From assembly GCF_028435365.1 (NCBI RefSeq), contig NZ_JAGTJJ010000002.1:186001-250000 (forward strand): a stretch of DNA of 64,000 nucleotides, written 5' to 3'. Below the pieces are notes generated by a model. That model ran no database searches. It had not been told where the DNA came from and saw nothing but the letters and a program-made list of their open reading frames with translations. The stretch comes from Polyangium jinanense. GTDB taxonomy: Bacteria; Myxococcota; Polyangia; Polyangiales; Polyangiaceae. Below are positions 15,817 through 24,197 of the stretch, in pieces (the first letter of the stretch is position 1; every line of letters begins with the position of its first letter). The position numbers were made by a program, and so were the translations under genes.

Positions 15817-16395
15817 ATGCAATTCTGCCGTGGCCTCCTCCTCGCGGGTACATGGGCGATCCTGCTTGCCGGGTGTGGAGGCTCGGGGACGCGGAGCAAC
15901 TATCCTCCCGGCCAGCCGATCGCTCTCCTGGAGGGGACGGCGCACCTGGGCGACAACCGCGCCGGTAGCCAGAACTTCCCGAGCGGGCTGGCAACGGCGG
16001 CGCGCCTCTGCTCGCTCGTGAACGTGCCGGAGGCGCTCGACGCCTTTCTGCAAGTGGTCAACCTCCGGAACTCCGAGACCTTGAGCAACCTGATCACGGT
16101 GAATGGCAAGCCTTTCCCCCTGGGGATCACGCTCGAGCGCGACCCGTACGGGAACACGCCGCTCTCGACGCAGACATCGCCCGTCTTCGCCGTACATCTG
16201 GAGCCTGGGCCCTCGGAGGTTTGTCTGGTCACCGGGAAGAAGACCAATGGCGACGTCGACGATATCGAGGTCGACCAGATCCTCCTCTTCGTGGAGGGGA
16301 TCGACCCCGAGGACGTCAGCGTTCGTCGTGGATTGGGGCTCGGCACGCCGCCTCCGAGCCAGCCGCCGAGTCGACCGTGGGGGTCGATTCAGTAG
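15817..16395 (+). CDS. Hypothetical lipoprotein
   Basis: A 192-aa predicted lipoprotein with a hydrophobic signal segment (LLLAGTWAILLAGC) and lipobox LAGC at about residue 20. The mature part has no motif I recognise and ends in a Pro/Ser tail. It stands alone, flanked on both sides by exact copies of one terminator, so it is an isolated transcription unit inserted between the tRNA genes and the next lipoprotein gene. Function unknown. Confidence 0.65.
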   Translation: MQFCRGLLLAGTWAILLAGCGGSGTRSNYPPGQPIALLEGTAHLGDNRAGSQNFPSGLATAARLCSLVNVPEALDAFLQVVNLRNSETLSNLITVNGKPFPLGITLERDPYGNTPLSTQTSPVFAVHLEPGPSEVCLVTGKKTNGDVDDIEVDQILLFVEGIDPEDVSVRRGLGLGTPPPSQPPSRPWGSIQ

Positions 16396-16465
16396 CGTCT
16401 CATCGGCCCGTGTGCGGTTGGCCCTGACAACCTCCACGCAGCCGGATCGGGTTGACGGTTCGAGG

Positions 16466-16511
16466 CCAGAACGAAAAAGGCCGGTACGCTTCCCGCGTGC
16501 CGGCCTTTCGT
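16466..16511. terminator. Second copy of the duplicated terminator
   Basis: Exact 46-bp duplicate of 15693-15738 with the same 14-bp stem. After the stem the sequence diverges and the T-run is weaker (CGTGTTGG). It lies between the convergent lipoprotein genes ending at 16395 and 16531 and could serve either strand. Confidence 0.7.
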
Positions 16512-16530
16512 GTTGGACCGTCCGTTCAGC

Positions 16531-17955
16531 TCAGAACCACTGCCCGACGAGCTTTTCCTTGCGGGTCAGCTTCGAAAGGTGCTCGAGCTCCAGCACCCAG
16601 AGCTCGGTCTTCTTGATCAGCGGCTTCGTGTCCGTGACCGTCTTTGCCTCGTGCTTCTTCACGATGGCGTAGCCCTCGACCTTGTCGCCGACCTGGACCG
16701 TCACGCCCTCGGGCATCTCCCCGAGCGTGAGCCGCACCGTCGTCTCTTGAATGCTCTTGCCGGTCTTGCAGATCTCCCGGTAGACGATCCGACCATTCTG
16801 GATGCTGTGGATCCGGTTCGTCTCCACGCAATCGTAGGCATACTCGTTCGTGTAGGCGTACAGGATCTCGAGCTCGGTCTTGCCGCTGTTCTGCGTGATC
16901 TTCTTGACCTCGCCGAACCCCGAATAGTACCCGAGCTTCGGATGGCCGGGGATTTCCTTTTCGCCCTTCTCGATGCCCTCGATGTACACCTTCGAGAAAT
17001 TGCCCGGCCGCACCTCGTCGACGGACTTCTTCTCCTCCTTCTCCTGGAGCCGATCGATCTTCTTCATCGTCTCCTCGGAGAAAAGCGGCTTCACGTACTT
17101 CGCGCCGCGCTCGGTGTACGAGTTACCGCGGCCGGCGCTGTCGAGCGCCGGCGTCTTCGGCGTCCCGTTCGAGGCCGCGTAGGCGCAATACATGTCCCGT
17201 TCCGTCGCGGCGTCGAGCCGGGCGCGGACGTCGTTCTGCTGCGGCGCGCCGCTCACGATCGCGTACAGGTAATCGCGCCCTGTCGATTCGTACGCCTTCT
17301 TGATCGCGACACGCAGGTCCCTTTGAAACCCGACCTGCGTCATCAGGATGTCGATGACCGACTGGCTCGACGCCGACTTCTGGGCCGTCTTCTGCAGGTC
17401 GAGCAGCGCGCCGATGCGCCCGTACGGGCCCGGGACCTTCGACGCCTCTGCGATCTCGGTGGCCCACTTCGCGTCGAGCGCCCGCGCCTCCTTGTCGATC
17501 GCGAGGTAATCGGCGTAGCACTTCGCGAGCCACGTCCTGCGCATGGCGGCCACGATCAGCGCCTGGTACGTCTCGTCCGACGTGTTGGCCTTCTCGTCCT
17601 CGGGCATCTTGTCCCAGCCCGTGAGCCACGTCGGGTCCGGGTTCTTCAGCGTCCGGCGCGGGTTGTACAGGTAGATGTACGTCGCCTTGTCCTGGTACTC
17701 CTTCACGCCCGCCTGTTTCTTGAAATCGGGCACGCACATGTGGTTCTCGCAGGACGTGTAATCCCATGATTTGAACGTCGCGAGCACCGCCTTGCCCGCC
17801 TCGTCCTCGTCGTACGGCAACATGCCGAACGGCCCCGTGCTGGGCGTGCCGTCGGACGAACCACCCATGAGGCCCGGGATGTTCGTTTGGACGTTGACGA
17901 GACCACATCCAGCCGCGAACAGGCCGGACAGCAGAACAATCGCAGCTTTTCTCAT
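16531..17955 (-). CDS. Large hypothetical lipoprotein
   Basis: A 474-aa protein starting at ATG 17955 with a clear signal peptide and lipobox (LLSGLFAAGC). The N-terminal part is Cys-containing and helical (WDYTSCENHMCVPDF); the last ~150 residues are rich in beta strands and Lys (KTELEILYAYTNEY). No known domain is recognised. Lipid anchoring to the outer membrane is inferred. A hairpin lies 8-34 bp upstream of the start. Confidence 0.6.
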   Translation of the reverse strand: MRKAAIVLLSGLFAAGCGLVNVQTNIPGLMGGSSDGTPSTGPFGMLPYDEDEAGKAVLATFKSWDYTSCENHMCVPDFKKQAGVKEYQDKATYIYLYNPRRTLKNPDPTWLTGWDKMPEDEKANTSDETYQALIVAAMRRTWLAKCYADYLAIDKEARALDAKWATEIAEASKVPGPYGRIGALLDLQKTAQKSASSQSVIDILMTQVGFQRDLRVAIKKAYESTGRDYLYAIVSGAPQQNDVRARLDAATERDMYCAYAASNGTPKTPALDSAGRGNSYTERGAKYVKPLFSEETMKKIDRLQEKEEKKSVDEVRPGNFSKVYIEGIEKGEKEIPGHPKLGYYSGFGEVKKITQNSGKTELEILYAYTNEYAYDCVETNRIHSIQNGRIVYREICKTGKSIQETTVRLTLGEMPEGVTVQVGDKVEGYAIVKKHEAKTVTDTKPLIKKTELWVLELEHLSKLTRKEKLVGQWF

Positions 17956-17963
17956 TGTACCGG

Positions 17964-17989
17964 GCCGCCAGCTATCACGCGCTGGCGGC
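17964..17989. other. Perfect 9-bp hairpin upstream of lipoprotein start
   Basis: GCCGCCAGC and GCTGGCGGC pair around an 8-nt loop between the ABC-F gene and the lipoprotein start. No T-run follows on the minus strand, so it is more likely a leader structure or operator than a terminator. Its CCAGCTATCAC also occurs in the structured elements at 27.1-27.5 kb. Confidence 0.5.
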
Positions 17990-18014
17990 TCTTGGCAACC
18001 CACCACCTGGGACG

Positions 18015-19946
18015 TCAGCCGCCCTCGGCGAGCTCCTTCTCGATCGCTTCCCACTCCCCCATGAGGGCGTCGATCTTCCCGTCGAGCTCTTTTCGTAGCC
18101 GATCCAGCGCGGCCACGTCCTCCTTGCTCGTCCGCTCGAAAAACCCCGGCTCGCAAAAACGCGACTCCAGCTCTCGTTTTTGCGACTCGGCCGCCTCGAT
18201 CGCCGCCACCACTTTGTCGCGCTTACCGGGCAGCTCCTTCAAGCGATTGCGCTTTTTCTTCTGGTCCTCCCACGCCGAGCCCGACACCTGCGCCGCGGGC
18301 TCCTGCCCCTTGGCGGCGCTCTTCGCGGCCTTGTCCTTCTGGACCACGGCCTCCGCGTCGAGGTGATCGTCGCCGCAGCGCGCGAGGTATTCCTCGTACG
18401 TACCCGGGAAATCGTTCCGGCCCGTCGGCAGCACCTCGAGGATACGCGTCGCGATCTTCGAGACGAACCAGCGATCGTGCGACACCAGGATCAGCGTCCC
18501 CTCGTAGGCCACGAGCGCCTCCGCGAGCGCCTCGATCGCCTCCACGTCGAGATGGTTCGTCGGCTCGTCCAGCAAGAGCACGTTCGGCTCTTCCACGAGG
18601 ATCCGGCAAAACAAAAGCCGCGCCGCCTCTCCCCCGGAGAGCAGCCCGACCTTCTTGTTCACGTCGTCGCCCGAGAACAGCATCCGCCCGAGCCGCCCCC
18701 GCACCGCGGCTTCCGGCTCCGTCGGGCATGCGGCTTTCATGATCCCGAGCGGCGTCGCCTCCGCATCGTCGAGGATCTCCCGGTGATCCTGCGCGAAATA
18801 CCCCACGCGCGCCTCGTGCCCCCAGCGCACCGTACCCGCGTCCTTGTCGAGCCGGTCGGCGAGGATCTTGAGCAGCGTCGATTTGCCGATCCCGTTCGGC
18901 CCGATCACCGCCACCCGCTCGCCCCGCCGCACCACGAGCGACACCGCGGTGAGCACCCGTTTTTCCCCGTACGCCTTGTTGATCCCCGCGACATCGAGCA
19001 CGTCCCGCCCGCTTGGCCGCGCGATCGACAGCTTGAACACCGGCGTCCGCCGCGAGCTCTCTTCGAGCTCCGGCACCTCGATCTTCTCGATCTGCTTCAG
19101 CCGGCTCTGCGCCTGCTTCGCCTTCGTCGCCTTGTACCGGAACCGGTCCACGTACGACTGCTTGTGCGCGATCACCTCCTCGATCCGCTCGACCTCCGCT
19201 TGCTGCCGCTCCCGCTCGGCGCGTTTCTCCTTCACGAACGCCGTGTAATTGCCGTGGTAGAGCGTCACCGTGCCGTAATCGATGTCGAGGATGTGCGTCG
19301 CCACGTTGTCGAGGAAGCGTTGGTCGTGGGAGATCACGAGCACCGAGCCCTCGTGCGCGTTCAGAAATTTTTCGAGCCAGCGGATCGTCAGGATGTCGAG
19401 GTGGTTCGTCGGCTCGTCGAGCAAGAGCACGTCCGGCCCGCCCACGAGCACCTGCGCGAGCAGCACGCGCAGCTTGAAGCCGCCCGACAGCGTCGCGAGC
19501 GGCCGCTCGTGCGCCTCCATCGGGATCCCGAGGCCCGCCAGGATCGACGTCGCCCGCGCCTTCAGCGTGTAGCCGTCGTACGCCCGGATCACGTCGGCGA
19601 GCTCGGCGAGCCTTTGCGCGTCGCCCGCCCCGTCCTCCACGATCCGCTTCTCCTCTTCGAGCGCCTCCCACACGATCCGGTCGCCCATCATCGCGAGGTC
19701 GAGGATCTTCGCCTCGTCTTCGAGGAACCGGTCTTGCCGGAGCACGCCCATGCGCGCGCCCGCGGGGATGTTGAAGCTACCTTCGGTCGGGGCCTCGTCG
19801 CCGGCCAGGATCTCGAGCAGCGTCGTCTTGCCGGAGCCGTTCGCGCCGACGAGCCCGTAGCGGCTTGCCCGGTTGAGCTTCAGCGACACCTCCTCGAAGA
19901 GGGTCCGGTCGCCGTACGATTTGCCCAGGTTCGACGTGACGATCAT
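18015..19946 (-). CDS. ABC-F family ATPase (YbiT/Uup-like)
   Basis: A 643-aa soluble protein with two ATP-binding cassettes and no membrane domain, the layout of ABC-F proteins that act on the ribosome. First cassette: Walker A GANGSGKTT (residues 34-42), signature LSGGFKLRV and Walker B LLLDEPTNHLD. A charged linker follows (~240-310), then the second cassette: GPNGIGKST, LSGGEAARL, LLLDEPTNHLD. The last ~110 residues form a charged coiled-coil C-terminal domain like that of Uup, which binds DNA. ATG 19946 begins the first cassette. It is divergent from the gene at 19989 with only 42 bp between. Confidence 0.9.
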   Translation of the reverse strand: MIVTSNLGKSYGDRTLFEEVSLKLNRASRYGLVGANGSGKTTLLEILAGDEAPTEGSFNIPAGARMGVLRQDRFLEDEAKILDLAMMGDRIVWEALEEEKRIVEDGAGDAQRLAELADVIRAYDGYTLKARATSILAGLGIPMEAHERPLATLSGGFKLRVLLAQVLVGGPDVLLLDEPTNHLDILTIRWLEKFLNAHEGSVLVISHDQRFLDNVATHILDIDYGTVTLYHGNYTAFVKEKRAERERQQAEVERIEEVIAHKQSYVDRFRYKATKAKQAQSRLKQIEKIEVPELEESSRRTPVFKLSIARPSGRDVLDVAGINKAYGEKRVLTAVSLVVRRGERVAVIGPNGIGKSTLLKILADRLDKDAGTVRWGHEARVGYFAQDHREILDDAEATPLGIMKAACPTEPEAAVRGRLGRMLFSGDDVNKKVGLLSGGEAARLLFCRILVEEPNVLLLDEPTNHLDVEAIEALAEALVAYEGTLILVSHDRWFVSKIATRILEVLPTGRNDFPGTYEEYLARCGDDHLDAEAVVQKDKAAKSAAKGQEPAAQVSGSAWEDQKKKRNRLKELPGKRDKVVAAIEAAESQKRELESRFCEPGFFERTSKEDVAALDRLRKELDGKIDALMGEWEAIEKELAEGG

Positions 19947-19988
19947 CGCTCGGGCGGTGGTATATCCTCCCGCAACTGAGGAGGCCAC

Positions 19989-20597
19989 GTGCGCTTTCGA
20001 GAGCTCATCCAAGATTCCAGCGCCACCATCGACGCCATCGCCAGCTACCTCGACGGGCTCTCCGCCGAAGACAGGCTCGAAGAGACCCGCACCCTTTCGC
20101 GTGACGAGCAACGCAAGCTCTACCAGAGGGCCGAGAAGGCGTCCCTCATCACGCTCGACCACTTCGTCCCGACGGACATCACGAAGCTTTCGCCGGTCCA
20201 CCACGACGGCCGCAACACGCTCCCCTTGCCGAAGAGCCTCAAGCTCTTCCAGAAGCGGTTTTGCCGGCCCGAGGACGGCTCGGAGCGGCTCTTCGGGTAC
20301 AACGAGTCGCCGTTCCTCGGCACCGTGGGCCCGGGCTTCTTCGTCGCGGTCCCGACGAAGGGCCGCGCGGAGTGGGAGGCGCGCGGCGGCGTCGTGATCG
20401 ATTATTTCCAGGTCCCCGACGGCCCCGTCGCGGCGGGCTGGCCCAAGGTCATCCCGAACTCCAAGGGCCTCCAGACGTTCGTCTACAACGGCACGCGCGA
20501 CTACATGCGCAAGGTCTCCACGCACGTCTCGATCGGCGCGGCCTACAAGGGCGAAAAGGCCCTCGATCACTACTTCATCCTCTGCCGCGACCGCTGA
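19989..20597 (+). CDS. Conserved hypothetical protein
   Basis: A 202-aa protein starting at GTG 19989 with AGGAGG about 4 nt upstream. It has no signal peptide or membrane segment. The N-terminal ~50 residues are helical and acidic; the rest is mixed with several aromatic motifs (HFVPTDIT, LFGYNESPFLG, HYFILCRD). I do not recognise the family. It shares a very short divergent promoter region with the ABC-F gene and converges on the Cys-cluster gene 25 bp away. Confidence 0.6.
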   Translation: MRFRELIQDSSATIDAIASYLDGLSAEDRLEETRTLSRDEQRKLYQRAEKASLITLDHFVPTDITKLSPVHHDGRNTLPLPKSLKLFQKRFCRPEDGSERLFGYNESPFLGTVGPGFFVAVPTKGRAEWEARGGVVIDYFQVPDGPVAAGWPKVIPNSKGLQTFVYNGTRDYMRKVSTHVSIGAAYKGEKALDHYFILCRDR

Positions 20598-20622
20598 CCC
20601 CGCCCCGGGGCGCGCCGTGCCT

Positions 20623-21201
20623 CTACGCAGGGACGGGCAACGCGGAAAGCGCCGTCCCTGACGCCTCTTCCAGCTCCACGAACACCTCTCCGAGCCAATC
20701 GAGGAACGCCGCGTCCCACGCCGGCCCCTCCGGCCATCTCGCCGCGATCCTCTCGGAAAACTCCGCGTCCCACCGCTCGAACACCGCCCGCAGCGCCCCG
20801 TGCGCCTGCCTGGCCAGCACCGCGCTCCGTTCGCCCTTCCGCTCGCCCCCCTCGATGAACGTATCCTCGCAGAGAAAGTAATTGCAGGTCGCGGGGCGCA
20901 TGGCCGCGTCGATCGTGCATCCGCCCGGCCCGTGAAACACGCATTTGCGCTCCATCGGATGGGTCGGGGCCTCCCGCCGCTTCACCCGCCGGAGCTCGAG
21001 CCCGCGCTTGGTCGGAATCAGCTCCTTCTTGGCGATTCGCGCGAGCACGAAATCACGCCCGCCCCCGGCGATGACGCGCCCCACGTCCGACCAATCCATC
21101 TCGGGCGGCGCCTTGCAGCAGCCTGCCGGCCCCTGCGGGCATTTCGCGCAGAGGGTCGAGAGGAGCTGGGTATGGGCGCCGAGGACTTCGAGTCGAATCA
21201 T
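20623..21201 (-). CDS. YkgJ-like cysteine-cluster protein
   Basis: A 192-aa protein with a Cys pattern typical of the zinc/iron-chelating YkgJ family: CAKCPQGPAGCC near the N-terminus, then CVFHGPGGCTI, then the conserved MRPATCNYFLC. Family members are thought to bind Zn or Fe-S; the function is not known. The ATG overlaps the TGA of the upstream gene (ATGA, 21198-21201), so the two proteins are probably made together. Confidence 0.8.
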   Translation of the reverse strand: MIRLEVLGAHTQLLSTLCAKCPQGPAGCCKAPPEMDWSDVGRVIAGGGRDFVLARIAKKELIPTKRGLELRRVKRREAPTHPMERKCVFHGPGGCTIDAAMRPATCNYFLCEDTFIEGGERKGERSAVLARQAHGALRAVFERWDAEFSERIAARWPEGPAWDAAFLDWLGEVFVELEEASGTALSALPVPA

Positions 21202-21845
21202 CGCGCCGCGAGGCGGGCGGAGAGCGCCGTCCGGACCGAGCGGCCCACGGCGTCCTCGACCTTCTTGAGCTCCTCGGGCATCCAGAAATGGAGCACGCGC
21301 CCGAGCGCCTCCGTGCTCGACCGGACGAACGCCATTCCGCCCGTCTCCGCCCGCTCGGTGCTTTGCGGAAGGCACACCTTGCACAGGCACGGAAGCGGCC
21401 CGGCGGCATCGTGTTTCGTCACGTTCACGGCCGGCGCCACACCCGCGCTCCAGGCTGCGCCGAGCAAGAGCGCGGCCGAGGGCGCGTCGAGCATGCGTGG
21501 CGTCTGGAGCGACATCCCGAGCGTGCCGGGCGCCGCGGTGATCCCTTTTCCGTTCGCGAACCGGATCCTTGGCACGAGTGAGGTGATATCGCTGATCGGC
21601 ACGCGGTTTCGCCCGCTGCGCCATCCCTTGCCGGAGAGCTGCGGATTTTCCAGCACGGCGACGAGCCAGAGCGTGTCCGACGGCGGCCGCACGGTCACCA
21701 TGAACAGCCGTCCGCCGCCGGCGAGCGGGGCGAGGCCCTTGCTCTGGCTGTGGTAGGTATCGATGGGCCACACCTTGCCCGGCTTGCGCCCGCCCGCTTC
21801 CTTCTCGAACACGGCCTTGCTGACGATGGCGAGGACGTCCGGCAT
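21198..21845 (-). CDS. Conserved hypothetical protein, coupled to YkgJ-like gene
   Basis: A 215-aa protein with a mixed alpha/beta N-terminal half (GRLFMVTVRPPSDTLWLVAVLENP) and a short Cys motif CLCKVC in the second half. I do not recognise the family. Because it is translationally coupled to a metal-chelating Cys-cluster protein and has a possible CxCxxC site itself, a shared metal-related role is possible. Its start is 54 bp from the 41-bp repeat array on the other side. Confidence 0.6.
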   Translation of the reverse strand: MPDVLAIVSKAVFEKEAGGRKPGKVWPIDTYHSQSKGLAPLAGGGRLFMVTVRPPSDTLWLVAVLENPQLSGKGWRSGRNRVPISDITSLVPRIRFANGKGITAAPGTLGMSLQTPRMLDAPSAALLLGAAWSAGVAPAVNVTKHDAAGPLPCLCKVCLPQSTERAETGGMAFVRSSTEALGRVLHFWMPEELKKVEDAVGRSVRTALSARLAAR

Positions 21846-21898
21846 GCGCGCGACTCTACCAGAACGGGCCCGGAAGGTCAGGGGCCATCCCGCGATCG

Positions 21899-22180
21899 GG
21901 TTTCCGCCGTGGGAAACGTCTTCGCGGAGTCCGCACGCCCGATTTCCTGGTGGGAAACGTGTTCGCGGTGACCGCGAAGGCGTCCGTCATCCGACGGAGA
22001 GGTTCGCGGCCGGCGCGAAGGCGTCTGTCGTCTGACGGACGGGTTTTCGGCGACTGCGAAGGCGTTTGCTGCCGAAAAAACGGGCCTGCGCCGTCCGCGA
22101 AGGCGTTTCCCATGGAAACGTCGGGCTTGCGGCCGGCGCGAAGGCGTTTCCCAGCGTCCTTGGCGGCTTGCGGCGGGGCA
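21899..22180. repeat. 41-bp tandem palindromic repeat array
   Basis: The block GCGAAGGCGT recurs five times exactly 41 bp apart (at 21974, 22015, 22056, 22097, 22138), with two more degenerate units to the left. Between blocks each unit carries a hairpin whose sequence changes while pairing is often kept: GTTTCC/GGAAAC, TCCGTC/GACGGA, CGTCTGTC/GACGGACG, CGTTTCC/GGAAACG. A second hairpin pairs TTCGCG with CGCGAA of the next block. A period of 41 is not divisible by three, so this is not a repeat protein. It fills the 357-bp gap before the Uma2 genes; no gene is seen here. Confidence 0.85.
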
Positions 22181-22202
22181 CGGGCTCGGGCAACCTCTTG
22201 GC

Positions 22203-22778
22203 ATGGCCGCCGATGCTGCGCGGAAACGTGCGACGTATGAGGACCTCCTGGCGCTTCCCCCGAACGTGAAGGGGGAGATCCTGGATGGGGTGCTGTACAC
22301 GCAGCCGCGGCCGCGGTTTCGGCATGTTCACGGGGCGTCGAGCGTGCAGGAACAGCTCGGTCCGCCTTTCCGCCGTGGCATCGGCGGTCCCGGTGGCTGG
22401 TGGATCGCCACGGAGCCCGGCATCGAGCTGCCCGATTCGCCCGAAGTCTCTCCGGATCTGGCCGGCTGGCGTCGCGAGCGGATGCCTGATCCGCCGGGTG
22501 ACGATCCCATCAAGATCGTACCCGACTGGGTCTGCGAGATCTTCTCACCGAGCACACGGGACTACGACCAGCAGATCAAGAAACCGTTTTACGCGAAGCA
22601 CGGCGTCCGATGGTTGTGGTTCATCGACCCCGCAGCCCGCGTGCTCATGGCGCATCGTCTGGAAAACGGCCGCTGGCTGGATGTCGGCACCTGGCGGAAC
22701 GACGACCGCGCGCGGATCGAGCCGTTCGATGCGATCGAGCTTGATCTGTCCGATCTCTGGTTGCCCGCGAAGGGTTGA
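22203..22778 (+). CDS. Uma2-family (DUF820) restriction-endonuclease-like protein
   Basis: A 191-aa protein of the Uma2 family with a PD-(D/E)xK-like fold. Family features: TYEDLLALP at the N-terminus, EILDGVLY, the catalytic-core strand SPDLAGWRRER, WVCEIFSPSTRDYD, and IKKPFYAKHGVRWLWFIDP. The family is abundant in cyanobacteria and myxobacteria, often in tandem, and its cellular role is poorly known. The next gene is a tandem paralog 1 bp after this stop. The palindromic array ends about 20 bp upstream, so it lies in this gene's promoter/leader region. Confidence 0.88.
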   Translation: MAADAARKRATYEDLLALPPNVKGEILDGVLYTQPRPRFRHVHGASSVQEQLGPPFRRGIGGPGGWWIATEPGIELPDSPEVSPDLAGWRRERMPDPPGDDPIKIVPDWVCEIFSPSTRDYDQQIKKPFYAKHGVRWLWFIDPAARVLMAHRLENGRWLDVGTWRNDDRARIEPFDAIELDLSDLWLPAKG

Positions 22779-22779
22779 C

Positions 22780-23310
22780 GTGGACAGCATGCCGCCGAAC
22801 GTGCAACGCGAGATCCTGGACGGGGAGGTGTACACCCATCCGCGTCCGTGGCCTTCGCACATGCGAACCGCGACGATCCTCGGCGGGCACCTCAGCAGCC
22901 CCTTCGATAGTGGCTGGCGTGGTCCGGGGGGATGGTGGATCCTCATTCGACCCGGCATCGCGTTGCCCGATTCGCCGGAGGTCGTCCCGGATGTAGCCGG
23001 ATGGCGCCGCGAGCGGATGCCCCATCTGCCGGAAGAGGCCAGCACGCTCGCGCCCGACTGGGTCTGCGAGATTCTTTCCCCGAGCACCCGCAACTACGAC
23101 CAGCGCATCAAGAAGCCGTTTTACGCGAAACACGGCGTGACGTGGTGCTGGATCGTCGACCCCGAGGCCCACGTGCTCACGGCTCATCGGCTGCGGAACG
23201 GCCGCTGGCACGATCTCGGCACGTGGGGAGACGACGAGCGCGTAAGCATCGAGCCCTTCGACGCGATCGAGCTCCCTCTCGCCGACCTCTGGCTCCCCTC
23301 GGACGCCTGA
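22780..23310 (+). CDS. Second Uma2-family protein, N-terminally short
   Basis: About 176 aa from GTG 22780 (or 173 from ATG 22789). It is closely similar along its whole length to the preceding gene (EILDGEVYTHPRP, PDVAGWRRER, WVCEILSPSTRNYDQ, IKKPFYAKHGV) but lacks the TYEDLLAL segment of the Uma2 N-terminus. It looks like a tandem duplication that lost its 5' end. The core residues are kept, so it may still be active. The open frame continues upstream only as a shadow of the first copy. Confidence 0.8.
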   Translation: MDSMPPNVQREILDGEVYTHPRPWPSHMRTATILGGHLSSPFDSGWRGPGGWWILIRPGIALPDSPEVVPDVAGWRRERMPHLPEEASTLAPDWVCEILSPSTRNYDQRIKKPFYAKHGVTWCWIVDPEAHVLTAHRLRNGRWHDLGTWGDDERVSIEPFDAIELPLADLWLPSDA

Positions 23311-23313
23311 CCC

Positions 23314-24081
23314 TCACTCCTTCGGCGGCTCCGTCCCTTCGATCTCCGCCCCCTCATCCTCGCCGCGGAGCTTCCGCTGCGTCGGCCGCACCTTCTCCGC
23401 CAGGTCCCGATACCCGGCCAGCCGGTACAGCCCCTCCAGCGTCGACGCCGTCCCCTGATATGCATCCGACCACGCCGCCGCCGCGCGGTCCCGGGCCGCG
23501 AGCGCCGTCTCGAGCTCGCGCGCCTCGCGGGTGTCGTCCCCCACCGCCGCATCGAGCTGGCTCGATTGCTTGATCACCGATTGCTGCGCGACGGCCGTAT
23601 TGAACGTCGAGCCGAGCGGCGAGACCACGACCGCAGGGTGCTCGCCGAGCAGCCGCGCCACCGTCTTCGTGTACTGGAGCAGCTTCGCCGGCACGCGCGG
23701 CGATTCGGTCGACAGGCCGTACGTCGCGAGCGCCGCCGCCCCCATGTGGTCCTCGATCGTCCGGCGCAAAAGCCCGAGCAAGGCCGCGAGCGCCGTCGCC
23801 GCCGCGTCGCGCGAGGCCCGCACCGGGATGTCGTCCGCCCGCTCGGCCGCGAGGTCTTCCTCCGCTTGGCCGAGCTCCGACGCAGCCCGCGCGAGGCCGT
23901 CCGCGAGCGCTTCGAAGAGCGCGAGGTACGATGCCTTCGTGGCTTTCGTGAGCGGCCCCTGGACCTCCTGCGCCCGCGCCGCGAGGATCTCCGCGACGGC
24001 CGTGCCATGCGTGCGCGCCGAGGCGACGACCTTGTCGCTCACGCGGATCTGATTCTGCACCTGTTCGCTGACCTTCGACAT
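23314..24081 (-). CDS. Hypothetical helical protein
   Basis: A 255-aa, almost wholly alpha-helical, Ala/Glu-rich protein. ATG 24081 has a strong Shine-Dalgarno (GGGAGG, 5 nt). No signal peptide, Cys or catalytic motif is seen. It resembles in size and composition the protein at 27633-28472, on the other side of the HEAT-fusion gene, but I could not establish clear homology by eye. Its stop is 3 bp from the Uma2 stop (convergent) and its start is divergent from the HEAT gene. Confidence 0.6.
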   Translation of the reverse strand: MSKVSEQVQNQIRVSDKVVASARTHGTAVAEILAARAQEVQGPLTKATKASYLALFEALADGLARAASELGQAEEDLAAERADDIPVRASRDAAATALAALLGLLRRTIEDHMGAAALATYGLSTESPRVPAKLLQYTKTVARLLGEHPAVVVSPLGSTFNTAVAQQSVIKQSSQLDAAVGDDTREARELETALAARDRAAAAWSDAYQGTASTLEGLYRLAGYRDLAEKVRPTQRKLRGEDEGAEIEGTEPPKE

Positions 24082-24197
24082 GAGCACCTCCCTCCGAGCG
24101 GCCGTGAGGGTAATCGGGAGCGAACGAGCACGGCAAGCCAGAATGCCGCGCCGCTTGACATTCGCTCGACTTTGCCGTCCCGCTCGGAGGCGACCCC

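Noticed and set aside
15613..16511. tRNA-Lys-adjacent att sites of an integrated element
   Set aside because: The direct repeats are terminator sequences starting 8 bp after the tRNA and do not include its 3' end, and there is no integrase.
18015..20570. 851-codon version of the ABC-F gene
   Set aside because: The added N-terminus is antisense of the gene at 19989; ATG 19946 begins the first cassette exactly as in other ABC-F proteins.
21899..22180. CRISPR array
   Set aside because: The constant part is only about 10 bp, the intervening parts are palindromic and similar to each other rather than unique spacers, and no cas genes are in the window.
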